Positions 14,265-23,892 of a stretch of DNA of 64,000 nucleotides are shown one piece after another. This DNA is from Runella sp. (GTDB taxonomy: Bacteria > Bacteroidota > Bacteroidia > Cytophagales > Spirosomataceae): positions 1 to 64,000 of the forward strand of contig NZ_JAIXST010000151.1 in NCBI RefSeq assembly GCF_027484545.1, written 5' to 3'. Both the position numbers and the translations under genes were made by a program. Within the stretch, counting starts at the first letter, position 1. The number at the start of each line of letters is the position of its first letter. The notes under the pieces were generated by a model. It was not told the DNA's origin. It searched no databases and saw nothing but the letters and a program-made list of their open reading frames with translations.

Positions 14265-16397
14265 TTAATTTCGTGGATAGCGGGTCATATGGCACGTGTC
14301 AGTATATCCAGAAAACCAAACCAGCCATTTACCTTCGTATTTTACAAAAGTTCCCAGATTAATTTTACTGGAAAATTCTTTGTTTTGATAGGTGAATTCC
14401 ACAAAAACAGCAGGAATTGTCTTTGAAGGATCCACTTTGCTCCCGCCCATTGGCCTGAGATTGTAGGTCATTAGACCATACAGTAGGGAAGACCAGTTAG
14501 AAATTCCCTGTTGAGACAAACATTCACGGTGTTGGTCAAAACGCAGTAGCGATAAATAATCCTCTTCTACCCCATTGTCAGGGTGCATACAACGCATCCA
14601 TGTCTTTTTATCATTATTCTTGAGGGCTTGCAACAGAATTTTTGCCAGTTCTTCAGGCGAGTTCGCTCCTAACAGACTCCCGCTTCTTACATAAGAAATG
14701 TTCTCGTTTTCATCGTCGTTCTCTTTCCCTTGAGTCTTTCTTTCAAGTGCAGTTTTTGACGCGTAAGAAACCCAATCGCCAAATCTTGGAGGCATCGTAT
14801 ATCTATCATTACTTTTAAAATCTGGACTTTCAGAAAATAAGAAGACCTGATTGTTATCTAAAATGCCTACATAAAGTATATCAGACTTGTGGTCAATTAA
14901 CAACGCGGATTCATATCCTTCGCAGTTCTTTGTACGACAGGCGCTAATAAAAGTGTAATCATTTTCGGTCCGAATAGGTGTTTCCTTTTGAAAGTAACTC
15001 ACAAACTTTTTAAATAATGATTCTCCAATCAGCCTTTTGATTCGTACAGGCAAGGAATATTTTTCCAATAAGCCGACTTCAGCGGGATATTTATTTTGAT
15101 ACCGTTCAATATAAGATAGCTTCTCACCCACAGGATTTATACTCGCTGTGGGTTCTTTAGTTTGAAAAACAGAGGGTGTTACAACTTGTTTGAACAAACC
15201 GCTATATTCTGCATTAATTAGGTGTTTAATCAGAGTATAGGGGATTTTAATACTCCATATTCCTTCCGAAAAAGATTTGGCTTCGTAGTTATTATAAATA
15301 AAATCAAGCGAGTTGTTGATCGTAGTAAAGTTGAGTGCCAATTCAAAGCGACATTTGTCAAACAGATAATTGTTGCAAAGCGAAGCGGTAGGGCTTAGTT
15401 TTTCGGTTTGGCGAAATACGCGTTCGGCGACTTGACGCAGTTCAGCATGACCACCTGCTATCAGAATCTCTTCCAATTTCAAGAATTGTTGACTGTTACG
15501 GTCATAAATGTGGTAAACTTCTCCATATTGAGCATGAGCAGCCCCGTCGTTGTCTTCGCTCCAATCAGCTTTAAAAAAAACAAATCGCGCATTTTGCCTG
15601 ATGACTTTGATAGTGAGCGAGTAGCCTTGATTAAAACCTGATAATCCAAAATCTTCACCTTTGTAGTCAGAGGGGGTGTGTTCTGCCATATAAGCATCCG
15701 CTGCCGCTTCAAAAGATGTTTTTTTGATAAATTTATTTCTCAAAATGGCATTCAATCGCTCATCGTTAAACACGGGATATTCATAACTTACCGTGACAGC
15801 CCCTAATCCCTTTCCCGCTTTTTTGCTTTTTAGTTTGTGTTCCCGCTCCGCTTTGCGCATGGTGTAGGTAAGACCATTTGTAGTAGTAGCGGGAGTAGGC
15901 GGCAAAGAGCGGGTACTTGCTTTTTCCACTTCCACCAATTGCGTTTTTTTACCAATACTTTGGGTTGTACTGGTGGCTTCTATCTTAATTTTACTCAACT
16001 CTGCTACCCCTTCGAGAATAGATAAAGTATCAACGTGAATGGCTTCGTTACTCCTGTCTTGGCCGGTAGCAACCCGTAAATTCAACTCAAATCGCACCAA
16101 GTATTTCCCCGTTGCGCTTTTTCCTTGCACGGGTGCGGCCAATAGTGCCTGCTTGATGGATTGGTCAAACCCTAACTCACGGTAGCCGCAGGCCGCCTCT
16201 ACTTTTGTCACTTTGCCGTCGGGGCTTACTTCAAAAAAAGCGTGGGCTCGGTCAGATACACCTTGCTGAATCGCCGCCTCGGGATAGCGTACGTTTTCGA
16301 GCAGGTATTTGCGGAAAGCATAATCGGTTTTGAGGGATTGACCAATTGCTTCAGAAAATAATAAAAGCAATAGGGCTAAAACAAGTACTGGTTTCAT
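14265..16397 (-). CDS. Periplasmic protein with TonB_C-like and DUF3298/RsiV-like regions
   Basis: 710 residues. The signal peptide ends at EAIGQ, residue 20. Residues 25-110 (YLLENVRYPEAAIQQGVSDRAHAFFEVSPDGKV.KVEA) have the fold signature of TonB C-terminal domains, here without a transmembrane helix or proline bridge. Residues 200-400 resemble the DUF4163/DUF3298 pair of RsiV and other lysozyme-binding or surface proteins (VSYEYPVFNDERLN, YGEVYHIYDRNSQQFLKLEEIL). The C-terminal 300 residues are not recognised. It lies 18 bases downstream of a DUF4190-like gene in the same run. Function unknown. Confidence 0.7.
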   Translation of the reverse strand: MKPVLVLALLLLLFSEAIGQSLKTDYAFRKYLLENVRYPEAAIQQGVSDRAHAFFEVSPDGKVTKVEAACGYRELGFDQSIKQALLAAPVQGKSATGKYLVRFELNLRVATGQDRSNEAIHVDTLSILEGVAELSKIKIEATSTTQSIGKKTQLVEVEKASTRSLPPTPATTTNGLTYTMRKAEREHKLKSKKAGKGLGAVTVSYEYPVFNDERLNAILRNKFIKKTSFEAAADAYMAEHTPSDYKGEDFGLSGFNQGYSLTIKVIRQNARFVFFKADWSEDNDGAAHAQYGEVYHIYDRNSQQFLKLEEILIAGGHAELRQVAERVFRQTEKLSPTASLCNNYLFDKCRFELALNFTTINNSLDFIYNNYEAKSFSEGIWSIKIPYTLIKHLINAEYSGLFKQVVTPSVFQTKEPTASINPVGEKLSYIERYQNKYPAEVGLLEKYSLPVRIKRLIGESLFKKFVSYFQKETPIRTENDYTFISACRTKNCEGYESALLIDHKSDILYVGILDNNQVFLFSESPDFKSNDRYTMPPRFGDWVSYASKTALERKTQGKENDDENENISYVRSGSLLGANSPEELAKILLQALKNNDKKTWMRCMHPDNGVEEDYLSLLRFDQHRECLSQQGISNWSSLLYGLMTYNLRPMGGSKVDPSKTIPAVFVEFTYQNKEFSSKINLGTFVKYEGKWLVWFSGYTDTCHMTRYPRN

Positions 16398-16415
16398 AAG
16401 ATATTCTCTTAGAAT

Positions 16416-16649
16416 TTATAAGAGTGCAATTATTATGATTGCAAAAATTGCGGTAATGAGAAGTGTGACAAAACCTAAGGCAATGCCTGTAATAGACCAT
16501 CCCCGACCTGTGCCATTACCTTCACTTACCTGTTTTTTTCCAATAAATCCAAGAATGATGGAAGCTGCGGCGAATAAAATGCCAAGCACGATTGTTAACA
16601 AAAAAAGAACTACGCTCAAAATCCCAAAAATTCCTGCGAGTAACGCCAT
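16416..16649 (-). CDS. Small two-helix membrane protein (DUF4190-like)
   Basis: 77 residues with two long hydrophobic stretches (residues 2-32 and 52-77) joined by the short polar loop GKKQVSEGNGTGRGWSITG. Small Gly-Ala-rich pairs of helices around a GRGxxxTGIALG motif are typical of DUF4190. Role unknown. It starts 15 bases after the preceding lipoprotein gene and ends 18 bases before the TonB_C/DUF3298-like gene, so they are likely cotranscribed. Confidence 0.75.
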   Translation of the reverse strand: MALLAGIFGILSVVLFLLTIVLGILFAAASIILGFIGKKQVSEGNGTGRGWSITGIALGFVTLLITAIFAIIIIALL

Positions 16650-16664
16650 CGTGTTGACAGAGTC

Positions 16665-17036
16665 TCATTGAAGACGTTTTCCAGTAGTGGCTTTTTGTAT
16701 CTTTCTGGCAATAATCTTCTTTGCTGTTTTTTCTTTGAAGGAAGGTTTTTTATTGATTTTGGGTTCTGTTTTTATTGCTTCCGGATAGTAAGCTGGTTGA
16801 TTAGCAGAAGTGAAAGCGACTGGAACATTCTCTGTACTGCTTGCTATAAGTACAGGGGTATCATACTCAGCGTTTTTTTGATCATTTTTGGCATAAGTTA
16901 CCTGTTTTTCTGGTAATGAAGCCTTTGCATTCACATAATGAAAGGTCGGAGCAGGAATTTGTTTCACGTAGTTGTGCTTTTGACAGCCAAATAGTAAAAG
17001 AAATACACCGATGGAAAGTGTTTGTAAATTTTTCAC
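16665..17036 (-). CDS. Small lipoprotein, unknown
   Basis: 123 residues. The signal peptide carries the lipobox LLLFGC (Cys18). The mature part is disordered-looking and rich in Lys, Pro and Thr, with a very basic C-terminus (KTAKKIIARKIQKATTGKR) and no recognisable domain. The basic tail might contact peptidoglycan or nucleic acid, but this is only composition. It forms a compact group with the downstream DUF4190-like gene. Confidence 0.65.
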   Translation of the reverse strand: MKNLQTLSIGVFLLLFGCQKHNYVKQIPAPTFHYVNAKASLPEKQVTYAKNDQKNAEYDTPVLIASSTENVPVAFTSANQPAYYPEAIKTEPKINKKPSFKEKTAKKIIARKIQKATTGKRLQ

Positions 17037-17095
17037 AACTTTAGGTTTAAAATTAAGTAAATGGTTGATTTTTAGCTATTTGTAGAATTCGACTG

Positions 17096-18160
17096 TTACT
17101 TCACATTGTTACGCAGTGAAAAATCATAGAGTTTCAACGACGAGGTGAATTCGCTTCCTTTGTTGTAGAAAAACGCGTATTCTCCCGCTGCAATTTCCTG
17201 ATCGAAATAAATCTTATAGAGCGTATTGCTGATTTTTTTGAATCGAAACGGCACTGTCCCTTCCGAAAAACCCGAAGAACTGCTTACAGACGTTTCGCGG
17301 CCAATCACAAACTCGCGCCCACGGTTGTTAGGCTTGACGCGCATCAGCGTGAAGTCATTGGGACTGGCTACCCCGTCAAAGATAGATTCTGCCACTTCGT
17401 TCATATTTTTGCGCGTTGTGCCGCTAAACACAAAATAAAACACCGGGCGGTTGTCTTCAATGATAAAATTGGCGCTCGGATTCGCTAACCCTACGCGTTG
17501 CGAAGTTCCTGACAGCCCTTTGGTAGCGGAATTGGCCACCGCTTCACCTAATCCCCCCGATTTGGTTTGATTGGTGGTGGTAGGCTCCAGTTCTTCGTAT
17601 TTAGGTAGATTGTTTTTGTACTCTTCATAATAAAGACCGGGGTCGCCAAACTTCCCACGGACAGGCACGGGAAAATCAGGGTGTGGGGCGAGTACTCCTG
17701 CAATCAGGTTCGGATTGTTGCTTTGCAGCGTAGCCCGTTTGGGGACCATCATCACTTTTACTAACTGATCAGGTACTTTGGCCGTTTTAAGACCAATGAG
17801 GGCTTCCGTCGTCAGGCTAAAGTCTGATTCTGAATACTGGATTTTTTTGGTAATCACCTCCCGCGACACCCCTCCTAAGTGCAGATCAATGATGTCTTGA
17901 TTGCGCAAAATGGGTAACGGGGAGGAGGCCAGCATCATCGCATCAACCACTGCATCGGGCACTCGCGATTTTGTCAAATCAATGATACCCTTCGTAGTCA
18001 TGTCAAAGCGAGCGGGGCTGAATTTGATTTTGTCTAAAATCAAATCGCGCGAAATTTTGGCCGTTACCATTGAAATTACGCTCTGGTTGTTGATGGTTTC
18101 CTGTGCGGTAGCAGTGAAAACAGACAAAGCGAAAAGAAGTAAAAAAACAGGCAGTTTCAT
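17096..18160 (-). CDS. Secreted protein with two tandem helical repeats
   Basis: 354 residues. ATG 18160 opens a signal peptide (MKLPVFLLLFALSVFTATAQ), so longer upstream starts are rejected. Residues 26-75 and 84-133 are two copies of a 50-residue module: (I)I.(M/L)...(I/G)(S).(D/E)(L/V)I..KI..S...F..TT..(L/I)I.L....VPD..V..MM. This module occurs in other secreted Bacteroidota proteins of unknown function. The C-terminal half (250-354) looks beta-rich (NFIIEDNRPVFYFVFSGTT, PFRFKKISNTLYKIYFDQE). It is part of the envelope cluster; substrate and partner unknown. Confidence 0.7.
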   Translation of the reverse strand: MKLPVFLLLFALSVFTATAQETINNQSVISMVTAKISRDLILDKIKFSPARFDMTTKGIIDLTKSRVPDAVVDAMMLASSPLPILRNQDIIDLHLGGVSREVITKKIQYSESDFSLTTEALIGLKTAKVPDQLVKVMMVPKRATLQSNNPNLIAGVLAPHPDFPVPVRGKFGDPGLYYEEYKNNLPKYEELEPTTTNQTKSGGLGEAVANSATKGLSGTSQRVGLANPSANFIIEDNRPVFYFVFSGTTRKNMNEVAESIFDGVASPNDFTLMRVKPNNRGREFVIGRETSVSSSSGFSEGTVPFRFKKISNTLYKIYFDQEIAAGEYAFFYNKGSEFTSSLKLYDFSLRNNVK

Positions 18161-18221
18161 AATAAAAAGAATGGTTAGGTGATATGTTTTAGGGTCGAAA
18201 ATCAGAAATCGAAGAACGGTA

Positions 18222-19736
18222 TCAGTCGGGCACTTTCTTGGTATTGTTGGCAATACTGACCAGGGCGCGCAGCATTTCGGCCAAAAAGCGGGTAAAAATA
18301 ATGATGGCAAAACCTACGAGTGGCCACACAAAAATGAATAAAAAGCTACCGCCCGTCAGAAAACCGATGCCCATACTGCGGCCTAAATAATTACTTTCAC
18401 TACCGAGTAAAACAGCAGTGATGATTGAAATCCCCGTACCGGCGATAGCAATGTAAGTACCCGTTGATTCGCCGGCGGTCTGGATATAGTGGGAAAACAC
18501 GGGGGTAGCTATAAAGTCATCGCCTTGAAGGGTGGTAGCCAACACTTTGTCTTTTCTATCCCACCAAAGTTGAAAGATGATCCATGAAGTGAAAGACATG
18601 AGTGCCAATACGAGCAAAAAAGCAAGGGTAAACTTGAACGGCATATCGAAAATGTTATTTTTTAAGCCAACAAAAAGCAGTACCACCGGCAACAGTAATA
18701 TGGAAATGGCATTGAGGGCATAGAACCAGTAAAAAGGCTTTCTGAAAAAATTCCCGCTGTCAATATAATCAAGATATGGCCGGATGAAATGAAAGAAAAA
18801 AGAGTGTTTCGTTTCAGTCGTTTCCATTAAGTTTTCGATGGACTCGCCCGCTTGCTGAAAACCCTCCGGCGAGATGTTTAACTGACTGACTGTGGCTTTG
18901 AGTTGGAAGGCCGTTTCCTTTAGGCCGGAGGCCGCATCCTGTAAATTGGAAAAATCGGGCATTTGCGCCGATAACGCCACGCGGTTCTGTCGTACTTCAT
19001 GCGGATGAAGAAGCACTAAATAGGCCAAGGCCAATAAGGACAAAAGGTGCAGATAAAAGCCGAATTTGATAAAGTCAAAAACCCCCGGCGCAGGCGGTAG
19101 CGGCGGGGCAGCCGAAGGAATCAGTTGGCCGAGTGTACCGGATGTGGTTTTGAGGGCTGTCTCCAGTTTTGAAACGGCGGAAAATAAACTGTCATCTCCC
19201 AAAAAACCAATGAGTGATAGACCCAACAGAGCCACAAATGTCCACAAAGCCGCGTTCCAGGGAAGCCCTAACGCAAACACCACCATCAGAATAACAGCCC
19301 CTGCCATGTGCAGTATTCCTAAATCAGCATTTGCCAGTTTAAATTGGGTCATGGGAACGGAGAAACCGGCCATACCGGAATAATTCAAATCACCGTAGGG
19401 AATAAACAAACTGACCAGCAACAGCACCGAGGCAATCACGCCCGGTAGGTTGTGAATGAATTTGGTGGTAGCATATCCCTGATTTTTCGGCGGTGAGTCA
19501 AAAGGATGCGGGCGTAGTGATTCTGCGGAAGGAACAGAAACCGTAGGAGGGGCTGTTCCAATTACCACAATTTCTTTGGCCGAATTGCCCTGCGCCAAAA
19601 AATCAATTTCCTGTCCAATAGCGGGGACTATGCCGCCAAAACAATCCGCTTTGGAAAAATAGTAGCGATTGTTGTCGGCACCCCGGATAAATCCGGCATC
19701 TTGGGTGGGGTCATAAAAGAGGAGTGTTCCCTGCAT
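18222..19736 (-). CDS. Multi-pass membrane protein with an N-terminal cold-shock-like domain
   Basis: 504 residues. Residues 1-60 (GTLLFYDPTQDAGFIRG, RYYFSKADCFGG, PAIGQEIDFLAQG, AKEIVVIG) have the OB-fold pattern of cold-shock domains: a G-x-L-x-x-Y start, GFI, a YYF strand and a final A-x-x-I strand. A linker follows. There are about eight hydrophobic segments: near 95-112, 140-158, 160-178, 230-250, 355-375, 382-402, 440-460 and 470-495. A soluble helical region (265-330, LKETAFQLKATVSQL) lies between. ATG 19736 is taken because earlier starts run into the ompA-like gene. An inner-membrane role is likely; such a fusion is unusual and the function is unknown. Confidence 0.7.
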   Translation of the reverse strand: MQGTLLFYDPTQDAGFIRGADNNRYYFSKADCFGGIVPAIGQEIDFLAQGNSAKEIVVIGTAPPTVSVPSAESLRPHPFDSPPKNQGYATTKFIHNLPGVIASVLLLVSLFIPYGDLNYSGMAGFSVPMTQFKLANADLGILHMAGAVILMVVFALGLPWNAALWTFVALLGLSLIGFLGDDSLFSAVSKLETALKTTSGTLGQLIPSAAPPLPPAPGVFDFIKFGFYLHLLSLLALAYLVLLHPHEVRQNRVALSAQMPDFSNLQDAASGLKETAFQLKATVSQLNISPEGFQQAGESIENLMETTETKHSFFFHFIRPYLDYIDSGNFFRKPFYWFYALNAISILLLPVVLLFVGLKNNIFDMPFKFTLAFLLVLALMSFTSWIIFQLWWDRKDKVLATTLQGDDFIATPVFSHYIQTAGESTGTYIAIAGTGISIITAVLLGSESNYLGRSMGIGFLTGGSFLFIFVWPLVGFAIIIFTRFLAEMLRALVSIANNTKKVPD

Positions 19737-19758
19737 GGTTCGAGGTTTAAAGAATAAA

Positions 19759-21060
19759 TTATCCTTTGGTAATGACCATTTCAACGCGTCGATTGCGCTC
19801 GCAGGGGCTGGGGCACACCAAGCGCGTGTCGCCGTAGCCTTTCACCTCAATGCGTGTTCCGCTGATACCTTTTACTATCAAATATTCCCGCACGGCATTG
19901 ACCCGCTCGCGGGAAAGTTGCAGGTTTTTAGCAGCATCGCCGATTTTGTCGGTATGCCCTTCCAGAAGAATAGACACGTTGGGGTTTTGGCGCATCCATT
20001 GGACGACTTCGTCCAGTTCGGCGTTGGATTGCGGGAGTAAGTCGGCTTTGGTCAGTTCAAAATAAACCGATAGATTGATGGGGATATTGAGTGACCTACC
20101 GGCAAATTTGCCGCTCTCAGGAGCAGATTGCTGTACCGGCGGCGGATTAGGGGCAGGTTTGGGAGCGGGCGGACTTGAACGGGTCGTAGGCGATGTGCGA
20201 CGGGGTGCGCGTGCTCGTTTGGTGCTTCCCAGCAGATTAAATCCTAACCGGGCGGTGAGATTGAAAACCGCATTGCTATAGCTTACCCTATTTTCGCCGA
20301 CAATGCGATTATTGGACACGAATGTATGCAGCTCGCTGAAAATGATCGGATTAATAATAGGCAAGTGGACAGACAAGGATAACTCTAGGGGAAACTGCTC
20401 AGCTGTTATACCAATCTCGGGAGTAATCAACCAATTATAGGGAGGAACATTATCGGACATTTTAATAATGGTACCGCTGCCATTATCTATATATCGAATC
20501 TCGGAACGGTCGGGCAGTGAAACAGAATTAGTACCTCGTAAATATCGAAATCGTTGTGTCCTAATCGCACCCACTCTTACAAATAATTGCATAGTACTCG
20601 TTCGTTCTACATTCCAATAACGCCCCACAGAAGCACTCACCCCCGTAGAACGCAGGTGCCGGCGGATGCTCGGTGTACAGGCCACCGGAATATAAAAGTT
20701 TCGGTTGGAAGGGTAGTTGAGCGTAAAGGTCTGGGCCTGTATCGATGCGTTGACAAATAACATCCAACCGGCCGTTTGATAACGATTGGACAAGCGATAC
20801 ATCAGCCCTGCGCCATAATGATTATTGACTCCCTTACAATCTACCAAGTTGCCTCTACTGTCATAACATTCAGGGTCTTCGATATTCTCCGGAATCAGGG
20901 TATAGCCCCCCCCAATGACTCGCACCTGCGGTAGGCTGAGGGTGTTGTTTACGCCATACATCCCCAAAACAGAGAACATCCCCCGCCGTGGAACGGTCGT
21001 TTGACCGTAAGTGAGCAGCGAATGAAGCAATAGTAAGGTAAATGTGAGTTTGCGGTTCAT
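19759..21060 (-). CDS. OmpA-family outer-membrane protein with N-terminal barrel
   Basis: 433 residues. After a signal peptide ending near LLTYGQ there is a beta-barrel-like N-terminal half, then a Pro-rich linker (residues 285-305, SSPPAPKPAPNPPPVQ). The C-terminal OmpA domain (330-433) follows, with VYFELTKADLLPQSNAELDEV, ILLEGHTDKIGDAAKNLQLSRERVNAV and GYGDTR. That domain binds the diaminopimelate of peptidoglycan through conserved Asp and Arg residues. It anchors the outer membrane to the wall. It is followed 22 bases later by the cold-shock/membrane protein gene and preceded 9 bases by a large lipoprotein gene. Confidence 0.88.
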   Translation of the reverse strand: MNRKLTFTLLLLHSLLTYGQTTVPRRGMFSVLGMYGVNNTLSLPQVRVIGGGYTLIPENIEDPECYDSRGNLVDCKGVNNHYGAGLMYRLSNRYQTAGWMLFVNASIQAQTFTLNYPSNRNFYIPVACTPSIRRHLRSTGVSASVGRYWNVERTSTMQLFVRVGAIRTQRFRYLRGTNSVSLPDRSEIRYIDNGSGTIIKMSDNVPPYNWLITPEIGITAEQFPLELSLSVHLPIINPIIFSELHTFVSNNRIVGENRVSYSNAVFNLTARLGFNLLGSTKRARAPRRTSPTTRSSPPAPKPAPNPPPVQQSAPESGKFAGRSLNIPINLSVYFELTKADLLPQSNAELDEVVQWMRQNPNVSILLEGHTDKIGDAAKNLQLSRERVNAVREYLIVKGISGTRIEVKGYGDTRLVCPSPCERNRRVEMVITKG

Positions 21061-21069
21061 GGGTAAAGG

Positions 21070-22824
21070 TTATTTCTTCTTATACATATACACATCACAA
21101 GTGGGCTTATATTTAAAACCTACAGCCTCATACGCTTCGTGGGTGAAGACATCTAATATGGCATGAGCGCGGGGATCTTCATCCGGATTTTTGTAATCGT
21201 ACGTCCCCATCGTATTGTCACCGTAGGTATTTATCAACTTCTTGGTAGTACGACTGTAAGCACATTGAGAATTTTTGACATCATCACTTTTACCTCTGAA
21301 CAAATAATGACCTCCATGAAAACAATCAGCGGTAAATGCATTTTCCAAAAAACCATAGTCCCACACATTTCCTTCTTCATCTTTTACCTCTCCTTTTTTA
21401 ATCGTTGGCACTTCAGGCATTACTTCCGGGCAGCGGTTACAGTAGTTTCGATCTTCATGTTGCTTGCGACTCATTGTAACGATATTAACCAAAAAATGGC
21501 CTGTGTTGTCAGAAGGGTTTTGGTCATTAATTTCAAACTCAATGATACCATCTCGGTCAGCAATGAAATAATTTCCATATTCTTCATCCAGATTGTAATT
21601 ATCAATAACTGCTTGAGTCCCACTGCACTTTTTGCCATTGGACATTAAACTATAATTGTCAGCAGCAATAAGCCTTCCGTTAAACCGCATCAGCAGTTGG
21701 CCAAACCGATAATCAGCGTACTTCTTCCAAGCTGAAGTGTAGGTAAAATAGACACTTCCCGGATCGCTTAATACTTTCGTGATATCAAACCCCTTATTTG
21801 TTCCATTACCATTCACTGAAGTGCCGTGTTTTTTGTCAACCAATACCAAACTTTCTGTCCCAAAAAATACAAACTCACCTGCCTTTACACGAATACTGGT
21901 AGTAAACTTACCATCAAGATTTGCCGCTATCAGTCGGGATGTGTTTAAATCGTTTAATGTTATTGTATCACACCCACCCGTACAGCCCTCCTCCGGGCAA
22001 TCCACTTGAATATCCCAGAGCGTTTCACCTTCGCAGCCCGACATATAAATCTCCAATTCACGGCTTTTTGCGGGATCATAATTCACGGTAAGCGTGCCTG
22101 TGCCTGGCACATAACCGGCAGCTCGGTCAAAACAAGCTTTACTTGAAACCGGCGGTCCAGGCTTGGTATCGGTAGAGGCTACCCACTGACCATTGTAGCG
22201 AATGTCCAACCGGTCGGGCAGGTTATACATTTGGTAATGGATTCGCACCTTACCGGCTTTATTTCCCAATACCAGCGTTTTTTGGTGCAAACCGCGTGAG
22301 CCGTTGGCTTTGTAGGGTTCGTCAGCACTGCAAATGTTTTGACTGGAGGTAATCTCCGTATCCATCTGAATGGCGTTGGAGGTTCGGCCGTTGCGGTCGT
22401 AAGCAGCATATACCAAAATCGTATTTCCATCCAACACATTCTTCGGAAAATTGACCGAAAATACGTAGGTATCGGTGGTTAATTGACCACCCGAAGCGGC
22501 CAAATTCCAATGGTTGTCGGCCCCCTTTACCTGTAGATAAATCCCGGCAACGGGCAGTGTACTGCTGAATACAAACGGCACGTATAGTGAAGCACCTTTG
22601 GTGGCACTGGCCGATGGTTGTGCCTTCGTAATTCGAAACGAAGTACTGACATTCAGGGGCATATCTCCACCTTTGTTGGTGCCGTCTATGCGCAGGGAGC
22701 GGCTAAACCCGCTGGGGTCTTTGGCTGGGTCAATAGGCTTTTCGTAAGGTAGTCGCACATCATTCGTTTTGCACGATAAAAGGCAACTCAGTACCACAAG
22801 ACAGATGCGTGAGATAGATTTCAT
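21070..22824 (-). CDS. Large lipoprotein, unknown
   Basis: 584 residues. The lipobox LSCLLSC gives a lipidated Cys near residue 18. The mature protein is beta-rich with many Gly/Asn turns and a Cys-rich block (CPEEGCTGGCD), then YADYRFGQLLMRFNGRL and a C-terminal Cys/Tyr block (YCNRCPEVMPEVPTIKKG). The first 100 residues look like an Ig-like domain (VPFVFSSTLPVAGIYLQVKG). No known family is recognised. Its start overlaps the stop of the upstream barrel gene by four bases (ATGA), so the two are probably translated as a pair, perhaps a surface lipoprotein with its barrel. Confidence 0.6.
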   Translation of the reverse strand: MKSISRICLVVLSCLLSCKTNDVRLPYEKPIDPAKDPSGFSRSLRIDGTNKGGDMPLNVSTSFRITKAQPSASATKGASLYVPFVFSSTLPVAGIYLQVKGADNHWNLAASGGQLTTDTYVFSVNFPKNVLDGNTILVYAAYDRNGRTSNAIQMDTEITSSQNICSADEPYKANGSRGLHQKTLVLGNKAGKVRIHYQMYNLPDRLDIRYNGQWVASTDTKPGPPVSSKACFDRAAGYVPGTGTLTVNYDPAKSRELEIYMSGCEGETLWDIQVDCPEEGCTGGCDTITLNDLNTSRLIAANLDGKFTTSIRVKAGEFVFFGTESLVLVDKKHGTSVNGNGTNKGFDITKVLSDPGSVYFTYTSAWKKYADYRFGQLLMRFNGRLIAADNYSLMSNGKKCSGTQAVIDNYNLDEEYGNYFIADRDGIIEFEINDQNPSDNTGHFLVNIVTMSRKQHEDRNYCNRCPEVMPEVPTIKKGEVKDEEGNVWDYGFLENAFTADCFHGGHYLFRGKSDDVKNSQCAYSRTTKKLINTYGDNTMGTYDYKNPDEDPRAHAILDVFTHEAYEAVGFKYKPTCDVYMYKKK

Positions 22825-23870
22825 AATCTGGAAGGAAGATTTATGCTGTAAAGAATTCCCAAATGAACTACCGCGTTTTTTACCTGACTTCCAGTATTGA
22901 ATAGATTGTACGTAGCCTGTGTGTTTAGCCGTACATGCCAGTGAGGCTGGAAGCTATACAACACACTCATTTGAGCGGAAGGAACTATTTTGGTCGTAGA
23001 TTCCCACAACGGATACTCATCTCGCTCTTTTGGCGTACTTTCTTCGCGGTCTGTTTTTCCGTTTGTAGTTACCTTGTATTGACTTTTTGCAATTTGTTTG
23101 GCATTATGGTCCGAAAAAGCCGCAGCAATACCTATTCCGAGTCCCCATTGCCATTTTCGACTGATTTGCCAATTGATTTCTGCAGGCACGTCTAGCACAT
23201 CAATTCGGTACTGATTTTTGGTTGTCAGACGGGTATCATACTGGACTTCGGGGTGACGGTAATTGTCCTGTCGCGTATAGGTGAGTCCCCGCTGCGTGTA
23301 AAGTATGCCCGTCGTAAACCGAAACGAAGGGTTGAGTCGGATGCTTACCAGCAAACCCGTATGCAGCGTGAAACGCGGCCAAATACTGCCTTTGAAGCGG
23401 TGCGCCGAATCACCGCTCGGTTGCTGTAGTTGTTTGCGGAGGGTATCTATCTCCCGTCCAAACGGATAAGCTGCACTCGGGCCTACTATGCCGTATAGGG
23501 TTACTTTCGGCATAGTAGCAGTGCCAGCATATTGCTTTTTCTGCTTTGTTTTGTTCACAGAAATTTGCTGTTGAGGTGATGGCGATGGAGGAATGGCTGT
23601 AGCAGGCGCAGCCACCGCAGCAGCCTGCTGACTTCTTTCGATTCGCTCTACTGCAATACGCCGAATGGCACGCACCTTGTTGGGTGCATCGGTGAGGAGC
23701 CGATAGCTGATTTCCTGGCTGTTTTCCGATAAAATCGTACACTCAATCACCGCCTTATCGGTGCGGTAAATGAAATCTGGTTTACTGACTTTAGGTATTG
23801 CCGGCGATTGAGCTATACTTACGCGGGTTGCCAATAGAGAAAACAGTAGGAGCAGTAGATAGTTTTTCAT
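22821..23870 (-). CDS. Outer-membrane barrel protein with a periplasmic N-terminal domain
   Basis: 349 residues. A signal peptide ends at SIAQ (21). A small N-terminal domain (28-85, DFIYRTDKAVIECTILSENSQEISYR) resembles the short beta-domain found before PorT-like barrels in Bacteroidota. An Ala/Pro/Gln linker follows, then a 230-residue barrel (TLYGIVGPSAAYPFG ... LRLNTQATYNLF ... VHLGILYSINLPSRL) with alternating strands. It overlaps the large lipoprotein gene by four bases. Confidence 0.7.
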   Translation of the reverse strand: MKNYLLLLLFSLLATRVSIAQSPAIPKVSKPDFIYRTDKAVIECTILSENSQEISYRLLTDAPNKVRAIRRIAVERIERSQQAAAVAAPATAIPPSPSPQQQISVNKTKQKKQYAGTATMPKVTLYGIVGPSAAYPFGREIDTLRKQLQQPSGDSAHRFKGSIWPRFTLHTGLLVSIRLNPSFRFTTGILYTQRGLTYTRQDNYRHPEVQYDTRLTTKNQYRIDVLDVPAEINWQISRKWQWGLGIGIAAAFSDHNAKQIAKSQYKVTTNGKTDREESTPKERDEYPLWESTTKIVPSAQMSVLYSFQPHWHVRLNTQATYNLFNTGSQVKNAVVHLGILYSINLPSRL

Positions 23871-23892
23871 TTGTTATAGTGTGTTAAGCTAC

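Noticed and set aside
19785-21060. Long opposite-strand frames in the OmpA region
   Set aside because: They overlap the conserved OmpA domain and have no motif of their own.
22821-22824. Frameshift between the barrel and large lipoprotein genes
   Set aside because: Both have their own signal sequence and full ends; the overlap is a normal ATGA junction.
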